Shown here: positions 35,885 through 46,443 of the stretch, piece after piece
How positions within the stretch are numbered: the first letter of the stretch is position 1
Layout of the letters: each line of letters starts with the position of its first letter
Assembly (NCBI GenBank): GCA_910574455.1
Contig: CAJSYZ010000009.1
Coordinates: 2,497,040 to 2,561,039 of the forward strand
Reading direction: 5' to 3'
Origin: Trichaptum fuscoviolaceum
Taxonomy: Eukaryota; Basidiomycota; Agaricomycetes; Hymenochaetales; Trichaptaceae
DNA length: 64,000 nt
Notes under the pieces: generated by a model
Databases searched by the model: none
What the model saw: only the letters and a program-made list of their open reading frames with translations
What the model was told of the DNA's origin: nothing
Program-made: the position numbers and the translations under genes

Positions 35885-38148
35885 ATGCCATACGAACCGT
35901 CTCCTCTTTCGATAGAAAATCTCAAGCCGGGAGATTTCAAAATTATGGATGCAACAGCAGATAAGGAAATGGCCAAACGACGCTTTCAGGTCAATCCCCG
36001 ACAGGTACGTCCGTTGAAGCAGAAGTTCAACCTTTTCGCTTGCTGAATACTTGACATAGACTGTGAAATGGATACAAGACGGTTCTTATTTTGATCTCGG
36101 CGCAATCCTATACTTTGGGGGTTCGAACTACAAAGCAGTGCCTCGATCACTGCTCGTACCTTTATTTGAAGCAATACTAGCGAACCTCGAGAAATTCCAG
36201 TGGTACAATGCCCGAGGCCCGAGACTTTTTAGACGTGCTCGACACGATCACGTTTGGATGCTTTTGCATGCCATCACCGTGTTCGATGAAGATTTCATCA
36301 GGCATAGCGATGAAATGGCCGAGCTCATCCTCAAATCATGGTCAAAGATTATCAAATGGCTGCGCATTCTTACCGAGGAAACAAGTGAGGATGCTGTCCA
36401 GTTCTTCTTTGCCAATATGGGCCGATGTGGTTGCATCGCAAGCTTAATTCAAAACCTCGCGGCATCCGAGAAAACGAAACACATCCCTCGAGAAGAAGAA
36501 GTCATTGCATTTGTCTTCGACTATTGGTCACGCTCAGACCATGAATTCAAAACTTTATCCTACGCCTCTAGCATACTGACCAACAGTATCATCGACGTTG
36601 AGAAGAACCTCCGGATGCTGGTGAAGATCTCGAAGTGGGATTTACACCAGATTATGGACTTGATGCTATCTCGGATTCATCTTGCGGCCTCTTACGCGTC
36701 GGAGAACCCATTCTTGGTAAAGTGCTTCGTTGACCTACTTCAAGTAACTACATCCCAAGGTTACGAACCAGCAACCGCCTTGGTCCTTGGCCGAGATGCG
36801 AATGGCGCGCTTCTTCATGTTGTGAAATGTTCGCTTGACTGTAAGGAAGTGCCCGATTGCGAAATTTCACAGCATGTGAGCTTGGTCAATAATTGTCTTG
36901 GCACGATAGAAACGAATTTCCAGCAGTTTACCGATTCTGAATGCATTCGAGCGTTTGAACGGGCGCTTCGCAATGGAATGCTCGAAATATACTTGACGTT
37001 GAGTACACATTGCCCGTTAGACAATGACGATGAACAAAGCTACCCGAATATACTCCTCCGGACTCATCTTCCACGATTCCTTATATTTCCCTCTTGTGTT
37101 CACGAAACTGTGAAAGCTATACAAAAATTGAGTGCATCGGCGTTGTCAGCGGTATCTGAGGGATGCGCAGCGTATAGGAAGGCATGGTGTGACCTTCAGC
37201 GACTTCTTTCTTACAGATTGGCCTCAACAGCATACTTTAGTTCCAATAAGCCTCTCCATCGGTGCTCGAGTGTGCGTATACGTTTAAAAAGGAAGTGTTC
37301 AATTTCACTAACAAGCAAGCTATCAGATACAATGTGAAACGACAGGAACAAGATACAGGTTTAGAAAATGTGGTGGATGCGAAGAAAGAATATACTGCTC
37401 TGAAAAATGCCAGAGAGACGCTTGGAAGTTCCAAGGGCACCGGAAGCTATGTGGCCACATAGCTATAGAGACAGGTGAGCTCACGACGTAAAGAGGATTT
37501 CTTTTACTGAAAGAGTCCGTGTTACAAGGGCATCATATACATCTCAGCGTTAGTTATAATACGCATATCACTTTGCTGGCCAAGGCCGAAGTGTCTCGCC
37601 ATTTGCCTAGTCTTCGTCGTATTGCGGCCATCGAGTTTCCAGGCATTGATTTTCAATCCCTTATCTTCGTCGTAGACTTCACGACTAATCCTCCCACATT
37701 GAGACTTGAAACCCCAGACTCAATGAAAAGAGAAGAATATGAATATGTCGTCGAGGACTTACTGCAAAGGGTACTAGGATCTTACGATCCTAACCGAGTC
37801 GCGCTGCTGCGGATTGAGCCTCTCATGGACGTATGTCCTGAGTACGTCGACTCCGTGTATCGCTTGGTGGAACTTGACAAAACGGGGTTCTCTGACGTGC
37901 AGCTTACGGCCATTCTGGAGTCAGGCAAAGTGGCAGGAGGGAAAGCACGCGAACTTTGTTTAACAGTGCCCGGAAGGCCAGCCCTAATAGCGGCCGAATA
38001 CGACATCATTGACGAAATTGTCCGACGTGCTGATGGAAGATTAAATGATCAACCAAAACTTTGCAATACTGAGTATGCAACGATTATTGAAGAAGAAGTC
38101 GCGTCACTTCAGGCCGAGCTATTTGGTGGGCCTTATTGGACAGAATAA
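35885..38148 (+). CDS. MYND-type zinc-finger protein
   Basis: A basidiomycete MYND-domain protein of unknown role; MYND fingers bind proline-rich peptides. Four exons (35885-36004, 36060-37271, 37327-37474, 37529-38148) sum to 2100 nt and encode 699 aa. The first exon gives MPYEPSPLSIENLKPGDFKI. About 400 residues of helical, repeat-like sequence follow. The finger at about residues 440-490 is encoded largely by the 148-nt third exon. Its ligands are visible as CSSIQC, KCGGC, YCSEKCQRDAW and HRKLC. The remaining ~200 residues contain VYRLVELDKTGFSDVQL and end PYWTE. All splice phases agree (introns 54-55 nt), so the gene looks functional. Its 3' end is about 20 nt from the first CATGA repeats of the large element, so that insertion probably lies in the gene's 3' flank. 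A decayed relative is at 1085-1560. Confidence 0.88.
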
Positions 38149-38186
38149 ACTACATTTGAACTCAGATCATGTGAAAGAACATCCAA

Positions 38187-38236
38187 ATCATGGATTATCA
38201 TGGATTATCATGGATTATCATGGTTTATCATGAACA
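38187..38236 (+). repeat. ATCATGGATT decamer tandem repeat
   Basis: Three perfect copies of ATCATGGATT are followed by ATCATGGTTT and ATCATGAACA. This is the first part of the CATGA-rich subterminal block at the left end of the large element. Confidence 0.95.
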
Positions 38237-38277
38237 CACCATAACGGGATCATGAATTTTCGTGATTATTCATGATA

Positions 38278-38712
38278 TGGTGCCGTTCACTTAGAGACCG
38301 CTACTTTTGTGCACCCCAAATAGAAAAATCAAAAAAATAGTTATTTAAAAACCTTTAGTGGAAATGCGCCTTTTAGTGAAAGGAGCACTTCCACTAAAGG
38401 AATTAATTCTTGGAGCAAAACTGGCGAAGATAAATTTTTGGGGTTCACCCAAATTGGCGGAGTCCTCAACATTTACCTTTTATGGTATGCATTTGTCATA
38501 CAGCTTCCGTTTTCGGACACGCTGAGATAACTACTAACTTATTATTCCCTAATATATTTTATGTTAATCAACCTTATTACTGCAGATTTGAGCTTTTCAC
38601 AGAGTCCACACTAATATTCTCAGAAATTTTGCGAGTTCTTTTCTCAAAATTTTTTGCTGAGATCCAATTTGGCGGCTGCACAAAAGTAGTGGCCTGTAAG
38701 TGAACGGCACCA
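38278..38712. mobile_element. 435-bp non-autonomous MITE with TA duplication
   Basis: Terminal inverted repeats of 36 bp (38278-38313 and 38677-38712) begin TGGTGCCGTTCACTTA and match at 33 of 36 positions. A TA dinucleotide flanks both sides (38276-38277 and 38713-38714), as expected for a Tc1/mariner-type insertion. The interior has no long frame. It contains a second, perfect 12-bp inverted repeat (CCTTTAGTGGAA at 38352-38363, TTCCACTAAAGG at 38389-38400). Removing it rejoins CATGA-rich sequence, so it inserted into the subterminal region of the larger element. Confidence 0.88.
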
Positions 38713-39145
38713 TAGATCATGAAGTCACCATGAAGTTTGCCAAAATTGGTAGATAACAAATAAATACTAAAATTGATATTCTAAAACTGGATATGGAAAA
38801 CTTCAGGGACATCATTGATGACATCATGGTTTTCATCATGGTGCCATCATGGTTCTAGCGTTTGTCAGCAGAAGTTTTACAAGTTATTAATAAATTTCAA
38901 AATTTCTATTTCTCCGGATCATGAAGTCAATCATGATATTTCATGGTCATCAGATAGTGAAAGTGAGAGTTTAGTTATAGAATATGGAAACTGAAACTCG
39001 GCCATAGATAATTGAATATGATAAAGAAATTATTATAAAGAAACATTGAGGGCATCATGATGTATTCATGATAGACTTATGAATTAAACTTAGAGTGTGA
39101 CATCTCACTAGCACGCTCTCACTCTTCACGTCGAATGCGATCACA

Positions 39146-41040
39146 ATGGAGGGCCCTAACATTGGTGGGGCACCAGAAGACATACTTGCTCGGATTCGCA
39201 CACAAGAGCGGCAGCTTCTCGTACGAGTTGACAATGTTCTTACGCGTCAAAGAGGAGATCCAAACCGTATGGTGCAGGCACGACAGCGTGCTATGGAGCT
39301 TTCGCAAACTGCAGAGACTGTGAGTTGGTATAAAGACATATCATAATGAATTCTACACTAATTTACATCAATGCAGCATCAGCATGTATTCGCTGCTGAG
39401 GAGTATGGTATCTTTCAAGCATCCATGCAAGACATAATCAGGGAGCTCGATGTTGCCATATACGAAGCAAATGAACCATCAGATGAACCTCCTTTGCCAG
39501 TAACCCAGACAGTGCGAAGGGGCGGTCGGGGCCGACCTCAAGTGGAAATCGATGAGACGTTTCTGCGATCGGCATTTGAGGTGCGCGGCCCCAGTTACAT
39601 CGGTGATCTCTTGGGAGTCTCCGCAAGAACAGTTCGTCGTCGCGCGTTGCAGCTCGGACTTGTTGAACCCCAAGCTCCGGTGTTCAGCACTGTTGAAGGC
39701 GAAGACGGAGAACTCATCCACCTTCATACGACCTCCACAAGGCCTGTGTCCACCTTGACCGACGATGAGCTGATGGGGTTTGTTGTCCAGTCAACTGAAC
39801 TGTTTCCTTATGTCGGAGCGCGTAGCATCAGGTCCGACTTGCTAAACTTTGGACACCGTGTTCCATTGAAACGAGTGTCAGCTCTCCTCAACCGAGTGCG
39901 AGGTGTTCCCGGAGACTTCGGGATCAGGTTTATTGAACGTAGGGTATACAGGGTTGCCGGTCCGAATGCTCTATGGCACCATGATGGCCAGCATGGTATT
40001 TCTTCACGTTTTCATGCATTGAATAAGTTTGACGTTAGCATACAGGGCTCATCAAGTATGGTTTTGTCATACATGCCTTCATTGACGGGTACTCCAGACT
40101 CGTTGTTGGCATCCGTGTTAATAACAACAACCGGGCTCAGACAGTACTCGACCTTTTCACTGCCGCAATGCAGGTATATGGCGAGCCTAGGCGCATTCGA
40201 GGAGACCACGGCACAGAGAACCTTCGAGTTGCTGCATGGATGGAAGAGCGCAACGGGCCAGACAGCAGGTCATACATATGGGGACCGTATTATTCACCTA
40301 AACCTAATAGTGAGTAGACATCCTAACAATACATCTAATTTACTTCCTTTCTATAGGAGTGTCCATAACTCCCGTATCGAGCGCCTCTGGTATGACGTGA
40401 CAGTGGGATTCGGTCGGAAATGGAAGGAGATGTTTCAACACCTTGAAGCGCAAGAGGGACTTAACACTGCTTGCCGACCTCATAAATGGCTGCTTTGCCA
40501 CCTATTCCTTTCGTCCTTGAACGATGAGGCCAAACGATGGCAAGGTTATTGGAACAACCACATGATGTCAATTCGTGGTAAGTATTAATGATATCAACTT
40601 GCCAGTACACCTAGAACTCACGTATAACAGGTCAGCGCACCCATAGCCCACGAGAAATGTTCATGTTTGGTCACATCCGCGAAGGGGCGCGAGGCCTTCA
40701 CCCGACCAATGACGATGTTGCTGATGCCAATGAGTACGGGATTGACTGGGAAGCAATGAGAGAGAATCGTAACGGCTTCGCAGACGAATTGGTTAGGGAA
40801 GAGATGCGCAGGTACTTCGAAGGTGCTCCACAGGTTGAAGGTGCTCCACAGAACGCACCTCGAAACCTGGCACATGTCCCTTGCGAGCCTGCAGATTGTC
40901 CTTTAGAAGAAGATCAAGTTGCTCGCTTGGATGAGCACATTCGAGCTCATTTCCCGCAGTATACGTCCAATGTAGTGACACGCAGAGAGATTTGGGCTTC
41001 CGCTCTGGCAATATGTCAAGAGATGTCTGACGAATTTTGA
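39146..41040 (+). CDS. rve-type DDE integrase/transposase
   Basis: The presumed transposase of the large element. Five exons (39146-39319, 39377-39995, 40046-40286, 40357-40577, 40631-41040) sum to 1665 nt, encoding 554 aa, with all phases agreeing. The middle of the protein has a helix-turn-helix-like segment (SYIGDLLGVSARTVRRRALQ, about residues 140-160). The catalytic core follows. The first Asp is in NALWHHDGQHGL, then FVIHAFIDGYSRLVVGI, the second Asp is in RIRGDHGTENL, and the Glu is in SVHNSRIERLWYDVTVGFG. The carboxyl region (NDEAKRWQGYWNNH, PREMFMFGHI) is typical of this eukaryotic rve group. The reading frame is undamaged, so it may be active. The first start fits MEGPNIGGAPEDILARIRTQ; no better upstream ATG was seen. 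Confidence 0.9.
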
Positions 41041-41138
41041 TGAGTGTATATACAGTAGATCGAACATTAACAAGTTACACACCTGGCAATACAGTCCATA
41101 TGTTATTGATTTCGAACGCAGATAAGCAGCTCAAAGCC

Positions 41139-41550
41139 ATGTAGTTCAGCTAGGATCACGAAGCACACTGACGGAAGGCAAACACCAATGTGAGCAAGTC
41201 CGGTCGCTTGTACACATGCCCCAACGGATTTCCCCTGTGCTGTCCACTGCTAAGCAAAATTGTCATGGAAGTGAATGTAGCGGGATACTTGTTCAAGGAC
41301 CAAGGTGTCGAATGTGTATGCCAGAACACCTAGCATTTCCGCCTGTCAAACCTCTTCAAAAGCAAGAAGAATGAGACTGACCTTTGTAGACTGCAATGGC
41401 TCTCCGCGAATGAATTACCGCTCCAGTGCACTGACATTCCTGGCTAAACCGTAGTAAGCGCTCCTCGCCATCTTCTTTAAGACAACGCTGTTAGCTCATT
41501 TTATCGATGCACGACTGCGGACAGTAATGGTTGAAATCTGAAGAACTTGC
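41139..41550 (-). pseudogene. captured 5' fragment of the ArAE transporter gene
   Basis: This segment matches 6327-6750 of the ArAE gene in the same orientation. It covers the 5' leader (GATGCACGACTGCGGACAG and TAATGGTTGAAAT), exon 1 including MAR(N/S)AYYGLAR, intron 1 with its splice sites, and most of exon 2. Relative to the source, it lacks about 33 nt of exon 2 (the GFILIFSQK region) and has small indels and frameshifts, so it cannot encode the transporter. Because the intron is kept, the copy was made from DNA rather than mRNA. It lies between the integrase gene and the next gene. Confidence 0.92.
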
Positions 41551-41595
41551 GCAAAGCTACTATATTCAGATATAAGTTGAATTACACTCTACATC

Positions 41596-44345
41596 CTAGA
41601 ATGGCGTAGGCCTATGTTGTACCAATGCATTGTTAGTCTTACTACCCGCTTCCACTATTGCTTGAGCTACTTGTAAGACAGTCGCTTCCTTCCACTTCAG
41701 GACAGCTATTTGATCTTCTGTATAAGGAGTGTTCGCGGTACCATAGTTGAAAGCCGTCCTGTCAAACAAAAGTCGTGCCTGTGTCAACCATGTCCTCGCT
41801 AAAGTGTCGATATTAGTCAAATCATTCGTAGGCCCCGCCGGCTCGCCCTTCTTATCACTTTTCCCAAGGAAGGCTTTCGTTCTGTGGAGTTCGCGCAGGA
41901 AGGGATCGGTCAAGGTCTGCAGTTGTAGGATAGCCTTCCACATCACTACATAACGATTATACGTCGAATGGAGTCCTTTGCGAGTCGTCGACACTTCTGT
42001 CCACTTAAGAGTATATCGAAAGATATCTTCATTCGAAAATGTTGCCGGTAGAAATTCGCGCCTTGATGTCAACATATCCCGTATTTCGTGGAACATCACC
42101 AGTCGACGGGCATTACGAAATGCAGTCTCTGTCGATCCTCGCTTCAAGTGTTGCAGTTCCGCGTTCTGATCTGGAAATGTCGTTTCAAGGAAGGCGATAA
42201 CATCGTTTGGTAAAGTCGTGGGATGCATCTAGTGTATATGGTTCAGTAAACGAATTGATCGCCAAAGAGTGGCTAGCAACGTACTCCGACAGATTCATTG
42301 AGTTCAGGAATGCGGTATACGCAAATGATATATACGGGCGCGCGTGTGGAAAGATTATAACGAGTGTTCAGAGAGCGAGTGGTCCCATTTGCTAAAGCTG
42401 CTATTAACATAAATGACGTGGTGAATGCTCCTTCTAAGGTGCATAAGTCCTGATATCCTGCCTCCGGACTTGTGTCTGGTCCGTATGATCCGTCCTCATA
42501 CAAATGACGTGTTGTAGCAACCATAAAATGGCTGTAAGGGACGCACGTCGCCAGCTTGACACGGATTGCATGGCTCTCTGGTAGCCGACTCAGGAGCCAA
42601 GACAGGTCCATCTGTGTATGGAGTTCGACCCAATTAAGGGTATCACTACTCTTCACTACACGAGGATGAAAGGACAGTACAGGTGTATCGTCCACGGCCT
42701 GTTTAATAGAAAGAAAGACGCCAATCGAGTTGTCATCGCCCAATCCGCGCTCGTCAGGTTGCATAATTATTTGATGCGTAGTAACCTCGCTCGCCCGCAG
42801 CTGGGGCACTCCTCTGTCACGGCTAACTTCTCCTCGCTCTGGTATAGCGACGCTTCCCCTCTGCATGGCCGGAAGAAGTGTTGCTGTTGCGTTACTGAGT
42901 GGCCGGTTCAGTTGAACAGGCGTCTGACGTGGGATTTGCACCTGTAGTGACGGAGGAGGCGCTTCCGTTGCATTACTAACTGCCAGAGCATGCTGCACTG
43001 GCAGGTGACTGAGAGCTTGCTGAGCAGCAGGGACCTGTAGGAAAAGTTCACAATAAGCTCCTTGTAAAGGCCTGCATTCATAGCTAATTTCATTTACCGT
43101 CTCCCTTTCCCGATCATTCATTCCTGTGGGCCTTGGACGTACAAATCTTCGGAAGACTGGTCGTCTAGTCCCCACTCGGCACACTGGTTGCGTTTGTGGC
43201 CCCGGAGTCCCTTCTTCCGCCACCATCCGCTCTGTCTCCGGGTTTGGCTGCGTTTGCGGCATGAGAGGCGTCGCCGCAGCTTCGATTCCGTCTGTCGTTG
43301 CAGGCTGTCCATCCATGATGGAATTTTGGGCCTCTTGGAAACGACTTTCAATAGTCTGTCTCAAGTCGGAGTATTCTACATTCAATGCATTCGAATGCTG
43401 CGTGCTCGAATCCTGGACGTTTTCGTTCGATGATCCAATCGAGTCATGGCCCCCCCCTGCTACTGTTATTTCCTGCGCGGGTATCAATGCCAGATTTTCA
43501 ACCTGCGTCACGCCAATCTCGCCGGTGTTCAATTGTTCCACATGCGAGTCTCCTTGTTCGGCATTATTGTTGTTCAAGCCCGTCAATCTCATTTCACCCC
43601 CCTCTAAATCATGCAGTCAGAACATCAGACAGGGAATGAAGGCCTTGTAACTCACCCAGAGTGATTAATCCCGTTTCCAATGCTCTAAGCAGAACGTCAA
43701 GTTCCGTTGGCATCTCCCCCAAAGCTGTCGCATTGACAATTGTTTGGTGCATATCAGAATCTGTACCTACGAGTCAGATCATTGTTCTCTATCTGAATTG
43801 GATACCTGTGTAACTGAACTCACCATTGCAGTTGAATACTGTAGGTTCTAGTAGCTCTGCCAATGTTCGTTCGTTTGCTTGTTGTCCTTTACGGGTTATC
43901 AGCATCGAGACCTAGACTGCAATGTTTCTACTCACCGACTTCTGTCTCGCTAATAAGATTTGCTCCCATTGGATCCGCATCTCCAACGTGTACATTCTCC
44001 GTGCCACCACTTAATTCGCCGCCTTGTACATTGGTCTGTATGTCTTCCGAGATCTGCAGTTCTGTCCGACAAATTTAGCCAGCACATTCAATGCGGACAT
44101 CGGTCTTTCGTACCTGTACCAACATCGTCACCATTGCACCTGGCCCCTGACTCGGTCAATGAGTCGCGCACTGGAGGCGTCGACGACTGCATATCCACTA
44201 TTGAACTGCCTGCTTCATCTCTCACATTTGGACCATCGGACATATTGAGAATTCCACCGTCGCCTCTTGCTTTCTTTCCGCCTCTACCTTTGCCTTTTCC
44301 TTTCCCTTTGAACCTTGTCTTGTAGACGCCCAACGGTCTCGCCAT
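41596..44345 (-). CDS. uncharacterised cargo protein with basic Lys/Gly-rich amino terminus
   Basis: Family not recognised. The ATG at 44345 starts MARPLGVYKTRF, followed by repeated Lys-Gly and RGGKKARG, a likely nuclear-localisation or nucleic-acid-contacting segment. The next ~300 residues, in several short exons (44345-43860) and a long exon (about 43592-42290), are polar and low in complexity (Gln, Thr, Pro, Glu). The conserved-looking part begins near 42700 (VKLATCVPYSHFMVATTRHLYE) and continues through a 57-nt intron at about 42287-42229 into a final 211-codon exon. That exon starts MHPTTLPNDVIAFLETTFPD, contains RYTLKWTEVSTTRKG and ends VQHRPTPF at 41596. The frame is open across the modelled exons. 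It faces the integrase gene convergently. Confidence 0.65.
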
Positions 44346-44468
44346 TGCAACAGGACCGGAGTCAAATTTTGTGGGTATCGGCGATTCAGTAACAGATGAT
44401 TAATCAGCCGAGACCCTGGGCACCCCGGGTCTCAGTTCTCTTAACATCCGCTTCCTGTCTTTCAGACG

Positions 44469-44537
44469 CAGACGAATTCTTTGTTAATAAAGTCATTTTA
44501 ATGATGATCAATTTGCTAACCTATTTGAATTCGTCTG
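44469..44537. repeat. 11-bp perfect inverted repeat
   Basis: CAGACGAATTC at 44469-44479 and its reverse complement GAATTCGTCTG at 44527-44537, with a 47-nt AT-rich spacer. It lies just downstream of the stop codon at 44540 of the minus-strand gene, so it could act in 3' processing. No function is demonstrated. Confidence 0.85.
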
Positions 44538-44539
44538 TT

Positions 44540-45700
44540 TCAACGAGGGTTATCCCCTTCTTTGATGCACAGCTTTCCAATCCGACTGTTTTTCGTAAAG
44601 CATCCTTCTCCGTCTAACGTCACGATCAGGCCAGTCGTATAACCGATTCTGGACCACCCCAAAGGATCCACGCTATCGAGTCAGCGATGCTCTTGTGAAA
44701 GATCAATTTTTAAGAAGCAACGCGATAATGCGATGCATACTTACATCCAAGAAGCTCTATCCGTAATCCCAGAGTGCATCCGCAGCTTATGGCTAGTTAT
44801 TTTCGGCGTTTGATGCATTACCTTGATGCATTCTAGAATGATCTTTTGTTTCTCCGCGGCTCTGCACATTCGTGAGTTCAATAAGTGCTGTATTCGTGCA
44901 TTAGGATTCATTTCCAGACTAAGGATGCATCAGATATTAGCACTGAAGTAATCTTCATCAACTTACCGACCAACTGCAATATTGCCCTCCTTTTCAGGCT
45001 AGCCCGATCGACTCGGATCTCTTCTGGTCATGGCCTCGTTCATCTGCGTCGTTCGTACTGGGCTATCGGATTATCCGCACGTCAGTTTAGTCTGTATTGT
45101 ATCCTTGTGTCTAAATTTACTGGTCTTCGCACTGGTCACCCCTCGGCGTCAAAAGAAGTCCTTCAATCCGCATGCCTCAAGTCCGAAGTCCATCTGTTTA
45201 ACTTTGTTTCTGCATGTCTTTGTGTTTGTTCTTCTTTCACAGCCGTCCCAACACCTCGTTTTCAGTCACGGACTTCTTCGCTGCCGTCCCGTGTCCTTGC
45301 ATTCCGATCATCACAGCATCTTCGAGTCAGTTTGTACATTGAAGAGAAGCACTTGCAAAGTTTCGTATCAAACACGCGCATTGCATCTATTAAGAAGGGC
45401 CGGACTTCGGACCCATGAATGCAGTTATATTTAGACTTGTGTCGCCGCTCAACCCACTCTCCGTCATCCTCTTGCTTGACACCTACGCCAATGCATTTGT
45501 TAGTCTCTATCTAGTCTTCCTGAACGTTGCATACACTCACTGAGTCTTTCGTACCTTGCATGGACACAGGAAGGCGAGCATACGGCCGGCTAATGGTCCA
45601 GGGTCTTTGATGGAAGAAGCACCCTCTTGAAGCAGTTCGCCGTCGTTCTGATTAGACTGATATAAGGTTTAATGAACTCCAATGACTCTACTCATCTTCC
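44540..45700 (-). CDS. uncharacterised minus-strand gene, exon model incomplete
   Basis: Two well-supported coding stretches lie on the minus strand. The 3' one (about 44999-44540) joins three introns in phase. It reads PEKEGNIAVGRLEMNPNARI, then RMCRAAEKQKIILECIK, LRMHSGITDRASWI and VDPLGWSRIGYTTGLIVTLD, ending EGDNPR before the stop. The 5' one (about 45640-45250) includes SSIKDPGPLAGRMLAFLC and, after an intron, DDGEWVERRHKSKYNCIHGS with VRPFLIDAMRVFD. I could not join the two stretches or find a convincing start, so this may be one gene with unresolved introns, two genes, or a partly decayed gene. The family is not recognised. Confidence 0.45.
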
Positions 45701-45785
45701 CATGCTCTTGAATAGGTATAGCTGTATAATCGGTATAGCTATGCACCGTGCGCAGTTGTTCTTTCGTTGAAGGTCCTTGAGCACT

Positions 45786-45792
45786 ATAAAAT
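45786..45792 (+). promoter_or_regulatory. TATA box of the 130-aa gene
   Basis: TATAAAA lies 113 nt upstream of the ATG at 45905 on the plus strand, with pyrimidine-rich sequence in between. A promoter role is inferred from position. Confidence 0.5.
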
Positions 45793-45904
45793 CTTCGTCA
45801 GTCTAACATACGTATTCTATCATCGCACTCATCTGCTCCTGTTCCACATACTCTGCCCCTTGCATCTCTCTTCTTGCGCCGCTGACAAAAAAAAACCCCT
45901 CGCC

Positions 45905-46412
45905 ATGGCCCACCTCACCGCTCTCGACCTTTCCAACTACTCTACGGTCGATCTGTCGGTCGACGTCGAGTTCTTCAACGGCATCCTCGCAGACAACTCC
46001 AGGCAGCGTGCGCGCCTTGGTAAGTTGGTTTGCGACATAGCGATGACGCTTCGGAATGAGATGGACGTTAGCATTTGGAAGATGCAAGTGTAGTAAGTCC
46101 ATATACTGACGTGTCTTCCATGATTATATGCTTACCGCAATGTCAGTCGAGAGGTTCACAGTAGTGATAGACACGCGACTGTTCGTGCGTTCGACCACCG
46201 GGGTCGGAGGATGGGAACCTTTCATGTCTATGATAAATACTCATGGGTAAGCCATTTCCTCCACTTCAGATAATCAAAGAATACCGTGACTCATCTCGAC
46301 TGTACAGACGGCTTCCATGGAAGCCACTACGTGGGTTGCGCATGGGCAGTACCAGCGCACATACCCATTGCGCAGCGTCCGGACCTTCTGGTGGGGCGTC
46401 GACATTGCTTGA
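45905..46412 (+). CDS. small uncharacterised cargo protein (130 aa)
   Basis: Family not recognised. Three exons (45905-46092, 46147-46246, 46308-46412) sum to 393 nt and encode 130 aa, and both 54- and 61-nt introns have GT-AG ends in phase. The protein starts MAHLTALDLSNYSTVDLSVD and has a helical middle (RARLGKLVCDIAMTLRNEMD). A basic segment follows (DRHATVRAFDHRGRRMGTF), and it ends with an aromatic stretch (RTFWWGVDIA). No signal peptide or membrane segment. A TATA box upstream and the exact frame closure support a real gene. A (TTC)n repeat starts 3 nt after the stop. Confidence 0.65.
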
Positions 46413-46415
46413 TGT

Positions 46416-46443
46416 CTTCTTCTTCTTCTTCTTCTTCTTCTTC
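46416..46443 (+). repeat. CTT microsatellite
   Basis: About nine copies of CTT immediately downstream of the stop codon at 46412. The antisense frame across it encodes poly-Arg and is not a gene. Confidence 0.95.

Noticed and set aside
38187..38236. Short regularly spaced repeats as a CRISPR array
   Set aside because: The units are contiguous decamers without spacers, and the genome is eukaryotic.
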